Source: Massilia rhizosphaerae
GTDB taxonomy: Bacteria; Pseudomonadota; Gammaproteobacteria; Burkholderiales; Burkholderiaceae_D
Length of the DNA stretch: 64,000 bases
Direction: 5' to 3'
Assembly: GCF_016093545.1 (NCBI RefSeq)
Contig: NZ_JADKYX010000011.1
Coordinates: forward strand, 124,001 to 188,000
Shown here: one piece after another, positions 1 through 7,758 of the stretch
Position numbering within the stretch: position 1 is the stretch's first letter
Layout of the letters: each line of letters opens with the position of its first letter
Translations under genes and position numbers: made by a program
The notes under the pieces: model-generated
What the model was told of the DNA's origin: nothing
The model's database searches: none
Seen by the model: only the letters and a program-made list of their open reading frames with translations

Positions 1-1
1 T

Positions 2-1123
2 GCAGAAGATGTTATTAACGCCCTAGATTCAGCCAACCAAGTCGACGAGCGGCGCAATCCGGGAGCTGAGGCGCCCTTTAACTCCGAAGCGCGTTATGAG
101 AGCGTAGGCCGAGATGAAGAAGAGTCGGAAAAAACGTGGGAAAGTCTAACATATGGACTCCACCATTCCGCGCGCTTTTTTAACACGGGCCTCAGGAGTT
201 TCTTAGATAGTCTATTCTCGGACATTCATATAAAAGACGGCCGCAATGGAAAGGCAATTAGAATTGTCGAACCTGGCTCGAAGATTGCACGAGAAATCTA
301 TCGAGCGCGAGTTTCAGTCAATCGCGAGTCTGTGAAAGAAATCCTGTCCGGCTTGCCTGCTACCTTAGGCGCTCCGACTGGACGTAAAGTTCGCGCTGGA
401 CGAATGAATGCAGCTGGGATATCGGTATTCTACGGCGCTTGCGACCGCGACACATGCTTGGCTGAGGTACGGGCACCAGTAGGTAGTTCAGTTGTCATAG
501 GCCAGTTCGAGTTAGTACGTGCCGTGAAGCTACTTGACCTTGATGCGTTAGGGAAGTTGTACGTAACGAAAAGTCTTTTCAACCCAGGCTACAGCGCCGA
601 CCTCGAAAAATGCTCTTTTTTAGCTTTACTGTCTCGCCGGTTTTCAATGCCAGTAATTCCCGGAGGAGAAGATTTTGACTATTTGCTTTCGCAAGCGGTT
701 TGTGAGTACCTCGCCGGCTCTATCAAGCCGCAACTCGATGGCATCATTTTCAAATCATCTCAGCGAGGAGGCAACGGGAAAAACATTACCCTTTTCAATC
801 ACGCAAGTTTCGTTGAGCTACCGAAGTATCCGCCTGGCACCAAGTTCGCGAGCTACCACCTTCCACCTGACGATGATGGAGAGGAATCATATGCCGTCTC
901 CGTCCAGCTGCCTGCGGAAGATATAGACGAGGTTCGGAACAACACGTCCGATAATCATTGGCTAAGTTCAGTCACATCGACCTTTGATACTGATATCCCG
1001 TCGGTGGCAACTCTCCGCCTTCGAACCGAAAATGTTGAAGTCATTGAGATCCTCGGAGTTTCGTACTCTAAGCGAATACTTGAGGTCAGGCACCACGAGT
1101 TCACCGGCGAACCAGGTTTTTGA
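2..1123 (+). CDS. RES-domain protein (NAD+ phosphorylase-type toxin), 5' partial
   Basis: The frame is open from base 2 with no start codon that must be the first, so the N-terminus lies left of the window. The C-terminal ~260 residues look like a RES domain: an Arg in YRAR (bases ~298-310), a Glu in CLAEVR (~455-472), the helix SQAVCEYL and the late strand GGNGKNITLF. RES toxins of known toxin-antitoxin pairs destroy NAD+. The part before it (bases ~90-240) is helical and contains HHSARFFN, fitting the HEPN/RES N-terminal domain that often precedes RES in stand-alone proteins. No antitoxin is visible to the right; one could lie to the left. Base use is less GC-rich than the chromosomal genes from 4.4 kb on. 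An internal GTG at 332 is possible but would drop the helical part. Domain call fairly sure; activity inferred. Confidence 0.75.
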   Translation, partial: AEDVINALDSANQVDERRNPGAEAPFNSEARYESVGRDEEESEKTWESLTYGLHHSARFFNTGLRSFLDSLFSDIHIKDGRNGKAIRIVEPGSKIAREIYRARVSVNRESVKEILSGLPATLGAPTGRKVRAGRMNAAGISVFYGACDRDTCLAEVRAPVGSSVVIGQFELVRAVKLLDLDALGKLYVTKSLFNPGYSADLEKCSFLALLSRRFSMPVIPGGEDFDYLLSQAVCEYLAGSIKPQLDGIIFKSSQRGGNGKNITLFNHASFVELPKYPPGTKFASYHLPPDDDGEESYAVSVQLPAEDIDEVRNNTSDNHWLSSVTSTFDTDIPSVATLRLRTENVEVIEILGVSYSKRILEVRHHEFTGEPGF

Positions 1124-1141
1124 TGAGCGGGCCTTACGCCT

Positions 1142-1168
1142 TGAATCGCCACCAGTATCGTAGACGCT
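1142..1168 (+). repeat. Left terminal inverted repeat of the IS3-family element
   Basis: Begins TGAATCGCCACCAGT and pairs with the reverse complement of 2298-2324, with five mismatches over 27 bases. This sets the left boundary of the insertion sequence. Confidence 0.8.
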
Positions 1169-1200
1169 CCTGAGCCATAATTCTGGGTCAAGGAGAAGAT

Positions 1201-1478
1201 ATGAGTGGAAAGCGGTACGCAGAGGAATTCAAGATCGCGGCGGTCAAGCAGGTGGCGGAGCGCGGTCATCCGGCGAGCGAGGTGGCGGAGCGTCTTGGGT
1301 GAGCATGCACAGCCTTTACACCTGGGTAAAGCGCTACGGTGTGCCCGATGAGCAGCGCAAGACGGTGGATTCTCAGGCAGAGGAATAGCGGCGCCTGAAG
1401 GCCGAGTTGAAGCGCGTCACGGAGGAGCGCGACATCTTGAAAAAGGCCGCGGTGTACTTTGCCAAGACGTCCGGGTAA
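1201..1478 (+). pseudogene. IS3-family OrfA (HTH), frameshifted and with an in-frame stop
   Basis: Starts MSGKRYAEEFKIAAVKQVAE, the usual OrfA helix-turn-helix opening. A one-base loss near 1300 (LG followed by TGA) shifts the frame. Reading on in the corrected frame gives VSMHSLYTWVKRYGVPDE, then a TAG at about 1386 where the family has a sense codon, then RRLKAELKRVTEERDILKKA. An A-rich run before the end (around 1438-1445) is where IS3 elements usually make the -1 slip that fuses OrfA to OrfB. With two lesions the product cannot be made. Confidence 0.85.
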
Positions 1479-2306
1479 GGTACACCTTCATTGCTGAGCT
1501 CCAGGACCAATTCCCAGTGCCGCGGCTGTGCAAGGTGCTCGGCGTGCATCCCAGCGGTTTTTATGCCTGGCGCCTGAACCCCGAAAGCCGCCGCGCTAAA
1601 GAAGACAAGCGGCTGCTGGTTCCCATCAAGGAGTCGTGGCTGGAAAGCGGCAGCGTGTACGGTTACCGCAAGGTCAGCGATGACTTGCGCGAGCTGGGTG
1701 AACAATGCGGTATCAATCGCGTCCACAGCCTGATGCGGTCGGCCGGACTCCGCTCGCAGACCGGCTACGCCAAGCGCAAGTACAAACGCGGCGGCGCACC
1801 TTCGCTGGTGGCGCCAAATCATTTGCAGCGCCAGTTCGACGTGCAGGAGCCCAATCGGGTTTGGGTGACGGACATTACGTATATCCGCACGTACGAAGGC
1901 TGGCTCTATCTTGCCGTGGTACTTGACCTGTTCTCGCGCCAGGCGGTCGGCTGGTCGATGAGTTCGCGTATTGATCGCGAGCTCGCGATGAGCGCACTTT
2001 TAATGGCTGTCTGGCGTCGACAACCCAAGAATACGGTGATGGTGCATTCCGACCAGGGCAGTCAATTCAGCAGCTACGATTGGCGCGACTTCCTGGAACG
2101 ATAACACCGTTGCCGAGAGCTTCTTCCAACTGCTCAAGCGGGAACGGATTCGTCGTAAAACGTATGGTACTCGTGAAGAGGCAAAGCAGGACGTCTTCGA
2201 CTATATCGAGATGTTCTACAATCCAAAGCGGCGGCACAGCTTCAGCGATGACTTGTCGCCGGTCGAGTACGAAAAGCAGTATTTTCAGCAGCTGTCGAGT
2301 GTCTAG
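1475..2306 (+). pseudogene. IS3-family OrfB (DDE transposase) with internal deletion
   Basis: The frame reads VRYTFIAELQDQFPVPRLCK and continues through WVTDITYI (first catalytic Asp) and HSDQGSQF (second Asp). At about 2098-2102 the frame breaks: the residues usually between the FLE helix and the DN-AES motif are missing, and the rest continues in another frame (DNTVAESFFQLLKRERIR through to the TAG at 2304-2306). The deletion is therefore not a multiple of three and leaves a truncated 195-residue product. The third catalytic Glu survives only in the shifted part. Confidence 0.88.
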
Positions 2307-2344
2307 CAAACTCGTGGCGATTCATTAAAAGTTCACCAGTCACA

Positions 2345-3370
2345 ATGAACACATCCGAAAAAGAGCTTCAGCTTAGGTCATGGAACCGCTTTATAACTCG
2401 CAATTTCGAGATTGAGCCAGAACTCATAGGAAAATTCCATAAATTCCAGTTTGCAAATGCTACCGTTACAATCCGCCTTCCTAAGAAGAGCCAGGTCGAT
2501 CGACCAAGCAGGTTTGATCAAATAGCGTCACGGAGTGCCTATAGAGTAATCGAAGGGATCGAAGTTCCACTGTACTACCACGTCCACAAAGTGGATGTAG
2601 AAGTCAATCTAGGTGCAGTTGCGACTCTTAACCCTGCGGTCTTAACACAACACTGCAATGCTTACGAACTGGTTACCCCCGATGTTCAGGAACAACTAAA
2701 TTCTTATTGCGTGAATCATCAAGTTCTTGCGGCGCAGGCGTTCGAATATTGGCTTTCCGTATTGCGATGGACGAGCGATAATTATTCGATCGGACGCTAC
2801 GAAGTGACGGAGAATAATTCGGGGTGGTCAACTTATTTGCACGACGTCGCGAGCAATCGCAAGATTTGGATTGGCACCACAGTTATTAAAGTTCCCGGAT
2901 CAAAACCATTTAGTATCGAAAACTGGCGGAAGTCAGCCTTAAGACTCCGGAAAGGGGCGAAGGCTGAACCATACATCACTATTCTTCATGAGGCAGAAGA
3001 GTATCTCGATCGAGGCGAATATCGCAGATCACTGATCGACATGGCAGTGGCCACCGAACTATATATCCGGCGCATCGTAATGTCACGCCTACCGGAAACG
3101 CTAAATTCATATCTGATAGATAAGATTGAACGAGTTGGAATCTCTGAATTTAGTGAAAAAATATTCCCTGAATCATTAAATGAGATAGGCTTAAATAAAC
3201 TTGATAATATTAAAAAAGATCTCAAGGCGCTGTTTACCACTCGGAATCAGGTAATGCATATGGCTGATTATAACGTTGCGACCGAAGAACTTTGCAAAAA
3301 ATTTCTAAATGCTACGAAGGCACTTTTGGGCTTGTCCGAGTTCATTAAGCCTATGAAAAATAAGCCATGA
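2345..3370 (+). CDS. Hypothetical protein with C-terminal HEPN-like domain
   Basis: 341 residues, AT-rich, with no obvious Shine-Dalgarno before the ATG and only 20 bases between the start and the IS end. The N-terminal ~190 residues resemble nothing I recognise and are mostly beta-like. The C-terminal ~120 residues are helical: EAEEYLDRGEYRRSLIDMAV, then R300-N-Q-V-M-H305, the R-x4-H signature of HEPN RNases, followed by a last helix. HEPN proteins act in toxin-antitoxin and abortive-infection systems as RNA-cutting effectors. Its place beside a RES/HEPN gene and an integration scar suggests defence or toxin function, which is inference. The insertion may have removed its native promoter. 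Confidence 0.6.
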   Translation: MNTSEKELQLRSWNRFITRNFEIEPELIGKFHKFQFANATVTIRLPKKSQVDRPSRFDQIASRSAYRVIEGIEVPLYYHVHKVDVEVNLGAVATLNPAVLTQHCNAYELVTPDVQEQLNSYCVNHQVLAAQAFEYWLSVLRWTSDNYSIGRYEVTENNSGWSTYLHDVASNRKIWIGTTVIKVPGSKPFSIENWRKSALRLRKGAKAEPYITILHEAEEYLDRGEYRRSLIDMAVATELYIRRIVMSRLPETLNSYLIDKIERVGISEFSEKIFPESLNEIGLNKLDNIKKDLKALFTTRNQVMHMADYNVATEELCKKFLNATKALLGLSEFIKPMKNKP

Positions 3371-3423
3371 AGCCCCCTGCACAGTACCGGAACCCGGATT
3401 GTGACGATGGTAGAATGCCCGGT

Positions 3424-3447
3424 TTGGTGTCCCGAACGGGATACCAA
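3424..3447. repeat. Inverted repeat, 10-base arms with 4-base loop
   Basis: TTGGTGTCCC and GGGATACCAA are complementary except for one G-T pair and are separated by GAAC. No T run follows, so it is not a standard terminator. It lies between the HEPN-like gene and the tRNA-like attachment sequence and may be a recombination or operator site. Confidence 0.45.
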
Positions 3448-3505
3448 GATCAAGCCAGATCAGGTGTAAAACCGGGGCGGATCAATGACTTAGCTGGTGA
3501 CTTGA

Positions 3506-3535
3506 ACGAGGGCTCGATTCCCTCGTCCTCCACCA
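3506..3535 (+). other. tRNA/tmRNA 3'-end-like sequence, probable island attachment site
   Basis: Contains a complete T-arm (GAGGG, a seven-base loop CTCGATT, then CCCTC) and an acceptor-like GTCCTCCACCA. No matching 5' half (a GGAGGAC-type acceptor strand, D arm or anticodon arm) is present upstream, and no tmRNA tag frame is found. It therefore looks like a duplicated 3' end left by site-specific integration rather than a functional gene. An integrase remnant follows within 100 bases, the usual order for such islands. Whether the parent is a tRNA or ssrA cannot be settled here. Confidence 0.55.
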
Positions 3536-3550
3536 GTATTCCGATAGGCG

Positions 3551-3579
3551 GCTGATTCGTCAGCGGTTTTTCTATTTTT
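3551..3579 (+). terminator. Rho-independent terminator after the att-like sequence
   Basis: GCTGA, loop TTCG, TCAGC, then GG and TTTTTCTATTTTTT. It is a short but stable stem with a UUCG-type loop and a long T run, and could have travelled with the RNA-gene 3' end. Confidence 0.6.
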
Positions 3580-3634
3580 TGCATGTTCGATCTTGGCTTG
3601 GTGGCCCTAATGAATGTCCCAAGACAGACCATCT

Positions 3635-3760
3635 ATGGCTATCAAAGTCACATCATCGCTACATCGCAACAGGTACAGAATCCTCTACTTCCGCATGGCA
3701 GTGCCAGCAGCCGTCGGGCATCGCATAGAGCCATACAAGCGGTTCCGCCCCTTCCGGCAC
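3635..3760 (+). pseudogene. Remnant of a tyrosine-integrase N-terminus
   Basis: The frame from ATG 3635 reads MAIKVTSSLHRNRYRILYFR followed by MAVPAAVGHR. The HRNR..LYFR.A.PA pattern is how many island/phage integrases begin. Homology-like sequence fades after about 40 codons and no catalytic R...HxxR...Y region follows. I read it as the stump of an integrase whose body has been lost. The alternative is a chance frame; the position next to an att-like sequence favours the remnant. Confidence 0.45.
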
Positions 3761-3788
3761 ACCGCCGTCTGCGAGTACTGTGCCCTGC

Positions 3789-4238
3789 CTATTTCGAGCA
3801 GGCCTCTTTTACCTTGCCGCGCGCCATCTTTTCCCAAGCATCGAAGGAAGGCTGCTGCGCCTTCGATGCGACATAAGTGTGAATCCGTAGGGTAAGTGCA
3901 GTACCGTCCGGTGTGGGCGCAAAGTCAGCACGTCCTAATACGGAGCTCGACCGTCCACCATAAGGGCTCGGCTGGTAAAGGTCGCACGTAACAGACCCGT
4001 CGGGGCGTACAGGGCTGCACTCAGGAATGCCATGGTATGCCGTGACAAAGACAGGCCCTCCGCTTTCAGTGCCGCAATAGCGTAAGCCCTCGTAGAACGA
4101 ACTCACAGCAGTTGTTACAGGTAATGATATGCTGACCGTGCGAGAAACGAAGTCGGAATCCTTCAGTTGGCCAGGAGCGGTAGCTGCGCACGCCGACAGC
4201 AAGAGTGAAGCAGCAAGAGGAACAAACAGGCTCTTCAT
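3789..4238 (-). CDS. Hypothetical lipoprotein
   Basis: 149 residues. The N-terminus has a Lys followed by a hydrophobic stretch and the lipobox LLLSAC (Cys at about residue 17), so it should be lipidated and anchored in the envelope. The mature part has three more Cys (RYCGTE, PECSPV, TCDLYQ) and no family I recognise. The stop overlaps the end of the integrase-remnant area on the other strand, so this gene marks the return to ordinary chromosome. Start chosen for the signal peptide. Confidence 0.7.
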   Translation of the reverse strand: MKSLFVPLAASLLLSACAATAPGQLKDSDFVSRTVSISLPVTTAVSSFYEGLRYCGTESGGPVFVTAYHGIPECSPVRPDGSVTCDLYQPSPYGGRSSSVLGRADFAPTPDGTALTLRIHTYVASKAQQPSFDAWEKMARGKVKEACSK

Positions 4239-4316
4239 GAAAAACGAGGTAGTGTAATTTCTTCTTGTTAAGTGTAGGGCATTATAACGGCATCATTGAT
4301 CTGTTAGTGGACCTCC

Positions 4317-4358
4317 AAAAAAAACAAAGCCCGTCTCGCGCAAGCGAGCCGGGCTTTG
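4317..4358 (-). terminator. Terminator of the di-haem cytochrome gene
   Basis: On the minus strand CAAAGCCCGGCTCGC pairs with GCGAGACGGGCTTTG and is followed by TTTTTTTT. It lies just after the stop of the cytochrome gene (4376). Confidence 0.9.
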
Positions 4359-4375
4359 CTTTTGGCCCTTAATGT

Positions 4376-5734
4376 TCAAATCGATGTCAAATACTCCACG
4401 AGATCCGCCTTCTCTTGCGCCGACAACCCCAGGCTGAAGTGGGCGTCGTAATGGTTCACCACGTCGAGCAGCGTCGAGAAGCGCCCGTCGTGATAAAAGC
4501 CGCCCTTGGTGTGCGTCCACAGACCTTTCAGCGGCGCGGTCCGATACCGCTTGTCCGGCGCCCGATTGGCCTGAAACTCGTCGATGCCAATCTCTTGCGC
4601 CGTATGCATATTCCAGCCTGGTTCCGTGAACATCGGCGCAACGTGGCAGCTGGCGCATCGTGCCTTGCCTTCGAAAATGCGCCTGCCGACCGACGCCGCT
4701 TTGCCGTCGAAGCTGCCGGGCGGCGGCGCCGGTGCGACGATGGCGAGCTGGTAGAAGTGCAGAGCCGGGAGCTTCGCGCTGATCAGATCGGGGTCGCTGC
4801 GAATGTTGCCGAAGTTGTTGCGTGCGGCGACAGGAAACTGGGCCGGGTCATTCAGCCGCGGATCGTAGAAGGTCCCTTTGCCGTGCATTTCCAGGTTGGC
4901 GACAAACGCATTCCAGTGGGTGACCGATCCCCAGCCCGTCCATGTGTGCAGGTTGACGCCCGCCAGGCCGAAGGCCGGCGGGATCAAGATCGCCGCTGAT
5001 TTGCCGTCTGGACGAAAACCTTTCCCGTCGAGCAGGAATTCGGCGTCAAATTTTCCCGGCCCCCAGGCAGCGAACACGTTCCTCACATCGCCTTCGGTCT
5101 TGCCCACGATCTTCGCGACGGCACTGAGATCGGGCGCCAGATTCACGATCGCCCCGACGTTGAGATCACGATTGGCCCAGCCGTCGAGCCGGTGGCCGAT
5201 CCCGCGTGCCAAAGAATCATCGACCGTCGAATGGCACAGCGCGCACTGCACCCCCATGGTCCGTAAGCGGCCGTTCGCATCGAACCGACCGGTCACGCCG
5301 ACGACGGCATTTGCCTTGAGCAAGGCGAGCGTGTTGGCGGGATCGTTCAGGTCGATCTTGCCGGATTTCAGACGATCGACCACCGCCGGCGGCAGCGCGT
5401 CGACATCGACCTTCAGCCCGATCGCCAGGGCGGCTTTCGGACTCACGCCCGGGCCGACGCCGCCGAAACGCGCTCCCTCGACTGCCTGGTGCAGCTTGAT
5501 CGTGTCGCCCCAGAAGGCCTCGTCCCCAAAGGTATCGAAGCGGAAAGTTCGTCGCCCCTGGGCGACGGCATGCCTGGCGTCGTCCGCGATCTTGCGGTCG
5601 ATCGGGGTCAGCGCCCGGCTTTCCCCGGTCTCGCCGGACGTTCTGGATTCATCGGTTTGCGAAGCGGCATGCAATGCCGCCAACGCCACGACCGACACGA
5701 CCGGAATGGACCACCATATCCGCCGCTTCATCAT
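4376..5734 (-). CDS. Di-haem cytochrome c (cytochrome c peroxidase/MauG-like architecture)
   Basis: 452 residues with an N-terminal membrane/signal segment (IWWSIPVVSVVALAALHAAS). Two CxxCH haem sites are visible, CALCH near residue 165 and CASCH near residue 360, the second followed by a long C-terminal region ending in a typical cytochrome helix (EKADLVEYLTSI). The spacing of two haem domains fits the di-haem peroxidase-like superfamily; a specific electron-transfer or oxidase role cannot be assigned. It is monocistronic with its own terminator and should act in the periplasm. Confidence 0.75.
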   Translation of the reverse strand: MMKRRIWWSIPVVSVVALAALHAASQTDESRTSGETGESRALTPIDRKIADDARHAVAQGRRTFRFDTFGDEAFWGDTIKLHQAVEGARFGGVGPGVSPKAALAIGLKVDVDALPPAVVDRLKSGKIDLNDPANTLALLKANAVVGVTGRFDANGRLRTMGVQCALCHSTVDDSLARGIGHRLDGWANRDLNVGAIVNLAPDLSAVAKIVGKTEGDVRNVFAAWGPGKFDAEFLLDGKGFRPDGKSAAILIPPAFGLAGVNLHTWTGWGSVTHWNAFVANLEMHGKGTFYDPRLNDPAQFPVAARNNFGNIRSDPDLISAKLPALHFYQLAIVAPAPPPGSFDGKAASVGRRIFEGKARCASCHVAPMFTEPGWNMHTAQEIGIDEFQANRAPDKRYRTAPLKGLWTHTKGGFYHDGRFSTLLDVVNHYDAHFSLGLSAQEKADLVEYLTSI

Positions 5735-5865
5735 TGCCCCCGTTCCTGAATGAACGTTGCCTATAGCAAACCAAGGCTCCCCGATGTGATCAACGTAAAA
5801 CTACGCTGCGGCCAGCGGGACTGGCATGACATGTCTCAAACAGGAACAGGAAGACGAACAAGGAC

Positions 5866-6381
5866 TCAGGTGAGTTGTCGATAAAAATACGTCGTATTAC
5901 ACAGTCCGCCCTCGGGCCACAACGCAAAACCAGGCACGACACCCAACTGAGCCCACCCCATGCGCGCATACAAGCGCTCCGCATCCGGACTGGACGTATC
6001 CAGCACCAGCAACGTCTTGCCCGCCACACGCGCCTCCCGCTCCGCCGCATCCATCAAGGCCGCGCCGACGCCCTGCTTGCGCGCCCGCCGCATCACGAGC
6101 ATCTTGCACAGGTCGGCCCGATGCGGCTGGTTGTCCGGCATCGCCAGCACAAGGTGCACGGTGCCGACGATGCCGTGCTCATCCTCGGCAACCAACAATA
6201 AACGCTTGCCGGCCTCGACGTCTGCAGCAAGCCCGCGCCACCAGGCAAGCGCCTGGCCCAGCGTGAACGGCTGCATGAACCCGACCGACGCCCCACCCTC
6301 GACACAGTCGAACAACACTGCGGCCAGCCCTTCGATGTCCGGATCGGTCAGGCTCGAAAGACGGCGAACGCGGCAAGTCAT
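5866..6381 (-). CDS. GNAT-family N-acetyltransferase
   Basis: 171 residues from the ATG at 6381, preceded by AGGAGCTGATC. The frame is open further upstream, but that part overlaps the regulator gene. The acetyl-CoA loop appears as RRARKQGVGAALM (Q/RxxGxG/A) and the C-terminal pattern SSPDAERLYARMGW is the usual GNAT alpha4-beta6 end. The start is 2 bases from the stop of the XRE-cupin gene, so the two form an operon in which the regulator probably controls this enzyme. The substrate (antibiotic, amine or amino acid) cannot be predicted. Confidence 0.88.
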   Translation of the reverse strand: MTCRVRRLSSLTDPDIEGLAAVLFDCVEGGASVGFMQPFTLGQALAWWRGLAADVEAGKRLLLVAEDEHGIVGTVHLVLAMPDNQPHRADLCKMLVMRRARKQGVGAALMDAAEREARVAGKTLLVLDTSSPDAERLYARMGWAQLGVVPGFALWPEGGLCNTTYFYRQLT

Positions 6382-6383
6382 GA

Positions 6384-6962
6384 TCAGCTCCTGGCAAGCG
6401 TGGTAAGGACGACGGCATAGCGCGCCGGCACGTCCCCGGGGTTGTGGAAGGAATTCGGTGCGTCGAGCGGGATGGCGAGGCAGTCGCCCGTGTCGAGCAG
6501 CCAGGATTCCGCGCCATAGGCGATCTGCATCCGGCCTTCGAGCATCCAGATCTGTTGCAGCACGGCGGGCGTGCGGGCGCCGGCCTCGTACGTCACGCGC
6601 GTACGCGGCGGAAACGTCACTTCGACGATGCGCGTCGGCGACTGGAAGCCTTCCGGCGAGACATTGCGGCGCAGATAGCCGGAGTGCGGGTCCTGCCACG
6701 TGACCTGGTCGGCCAGGCGCGCGACGGGCTCGGTCTTGCGGGCCGGATCGTCGAACAGCGACGCGAGCGGCACGCCGAGGCCGGCCGCCAGCTTGTCGAG
6801 CACCACGGCCGTCGGGCTCGTCTCGCCGCGCTCGATCAGCGACAGCATCGACCGGCTGACGCCGCACTGGTTCGACAGCGCATCCAGCGACAGGCCGCGC
6901 TCGCCGCGCAGCAGCCGCACTTGTTGGGCGATACGCCCGTTGACGGAAGCATCATCTTTCAT
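6384..6962 (-). CDS. XRE-family transcriptional regulator with cupin domain
   Basis: 192 residues. Residues ~10-65 form an HTH_3 domain (VRLLRGERGLSLDALSNQ, then VSRSMLSLIERG, then SPTAVVLDKLAAGLGV). The C-terminal ~90 residues are a cupin barrel (VTYEAGARTPAVLQQIWMLE, then LDTGDCLAIPLDAPNSFHNP). Such proteins sense a small ligand with the cupin and repress or activate adjacent genes. It is the first gene of a two-gene operon with the acetyltransferase. The 70-base AT-rich leader (6963-7035) must hold its promoter and perhaps its own operator. Confidence 0.9.
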   Translation of the reverse strand: MKDDASVNGRIAQQVRLLRGERGLSLDALSNQCGVSRSMLSLIERGETSPTAVVLDKLAAGLGVPLASLFDDPARKTEPVARLADQVTWQDPHSGYLRRNVSPEGFQSPTRIVEVTFPPRTRVTYEAGARTPAVLQQIWMLEGRMQIAYGAESWLLDTGDCLAIPLDAPNSFHNPGDVPARYAVVLTTLARS

Positions 6963-7035
6963 AATGGAGGCATTCTCCAGTATGAAAGATTTTCCGTCAA
7001 CTATTTTGGATTAAATATCCAGCATAATGGACAAA

Positions 7036-7623
7036 CTAGGATGTCGGCCCCGGATCCGTCCCCGGTGCCACGAGCAATTCCTTCAGCATCATGTCGTTAA
7101 ACATGGGCAGGTCGTCGGGCTTGCGGCTCGTGAGGAGGCGCGCGTCCAGCACGACGGGCTCGTCGGTCCATTCGGCGCCCGCATTCGTCAGGTCGCGCTT
7201 GAGGCTGGGCCAGCTGGTCACGTGCTTCCCGGTGGCGATGCCCGCATCGATCAATGTCCAGGGACCATGGCAAATTGCCGCGACCATCTTGTCCTCGGCA
7301 TCGAAATCGCGGATGAAATCGATCGCCTCCCTGCTCATGCGCAGCTGATCCGGATTGGCGACGCCACCCGGCAGCACGAGGCCGTCGAAATCGGCCGGCC
7401 TGGCGTCGCCGACGTTCATCTCGACCCGGAAGCGGTCGGCCGGCTGCATGTGATGAAAGCCCTGCACTTCGTCGCCGGCGGCCTTGGGCGCCAGCAGGAC
7501 GACGGTCGCGCCCTGCTCTTCCAGGAAGGAACGCGGGCTCGTGTATTCGATCTGTTCCACGCCATCCGTCATCAGCATGGCGACGCGCTTGCCTTGCAAG
7601 GGCTTGCTGGCAACTTGTTCCAT
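7036..7623 (-). CDS. DJ-1/PfpI-family protein (type 1 glutamine amidotransferase fold)
   Basis: 195 residues. The nucleophile elbow AICHGPW holds the conserved Cys, with a preceding Glu (TDGVEQIEYTSP) that in this family lowers the Cys pKa, and DGLVLPGG and TSRKPDDLP as further family blocks. This YhbO/PfpI subgroup handles methylglyoxal damage or other stress. It is a close paralogue of the gene at 7759-8334 with the same orientation, so the pair arose by tandem duplication. A terminator between them suggests separate transcripts. The C-terminal tail is a few residues longer than in the paralogue. Confidence 0.9.
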   Translation of the reverse strand: MEQVASKPLQGKRVAMLMTDGVEQIEYTSPRSFLEEQGATVVLLAPKAAGDEVQGFHHMQPADRFRVEMNVGDARPADFDGLVLPGGVANPDQLRMSREAIDFIRDFDAEDKMVAAICHGPWTLIDAGIATGKHVTSWPSLKRDLTNAGAEWTDEPVVLDARLLTSRKPDDLPMFNDMMLKELLVAPGTDPGPTS

Positions 7624-7707
7624 ATAAACTCCTTTTGGTCGAATCTATCGGGACGATCAACCATTCTAGGCAGGGGATGCCGGAGGCGTCGCACGCCGCG
7701 AGCGCGC

Positions 7708-7740
7708 AAAAAAACGCCGGCGCGCATGCGGCCGGCGTTT
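7708..7740 (-). terminator. Terminator between the two DJ-1/PfpI genes
   Basis: On the minus strand AAACGCCGGC pairs with GCCGGCGTTT, followed by a T run (A run at 7708-7713 on the plus strand). It ends transcription of the upstream paralogue. Confidence 0.85.
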
Positions 7741-7758
7741 GGTTCACGTCAAAACGCG

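Larger units (their letters stand above)
1142..2324 (+). mobile_element. Decayed IS3-family insertion sequence
   Basis: About 1.18 kb with imperfect terminal inverted repeats of 27 bases (22 match) at 1142-1168 and 2298-2324, the outer 11 bases TGAATCGCCAC being identical. Between them lie the two overlapping frames of an IS3-type OrfA/OrfB transposase, both broken. The flanking triplets (CCT on the left, TTA on the right) do not match, so no target duplication is seen. The left end is 18 bases after the stop of the RES gene and the right end is 20 bases before the next start codon, so the element may have separated or disrupted an older gene pair. Confidence 0.9.

Noticed and set aside
3370..3535. 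A full tmRNA or tRNA gene ending at CCACCA 3535
   Set aside because: No 5' acceptor strand, D arm, anticodon arm or tag-peptide frame could be found; only the 3' arm is present.
5866..6867. A 333-codon frame including the acetyltransferase
   Set aside because: The first ~160 codons overlap the XRE-cupin gene and have shadow-type Arg/Ala-rich composition; the ATG at 6381 has a ribosome site.
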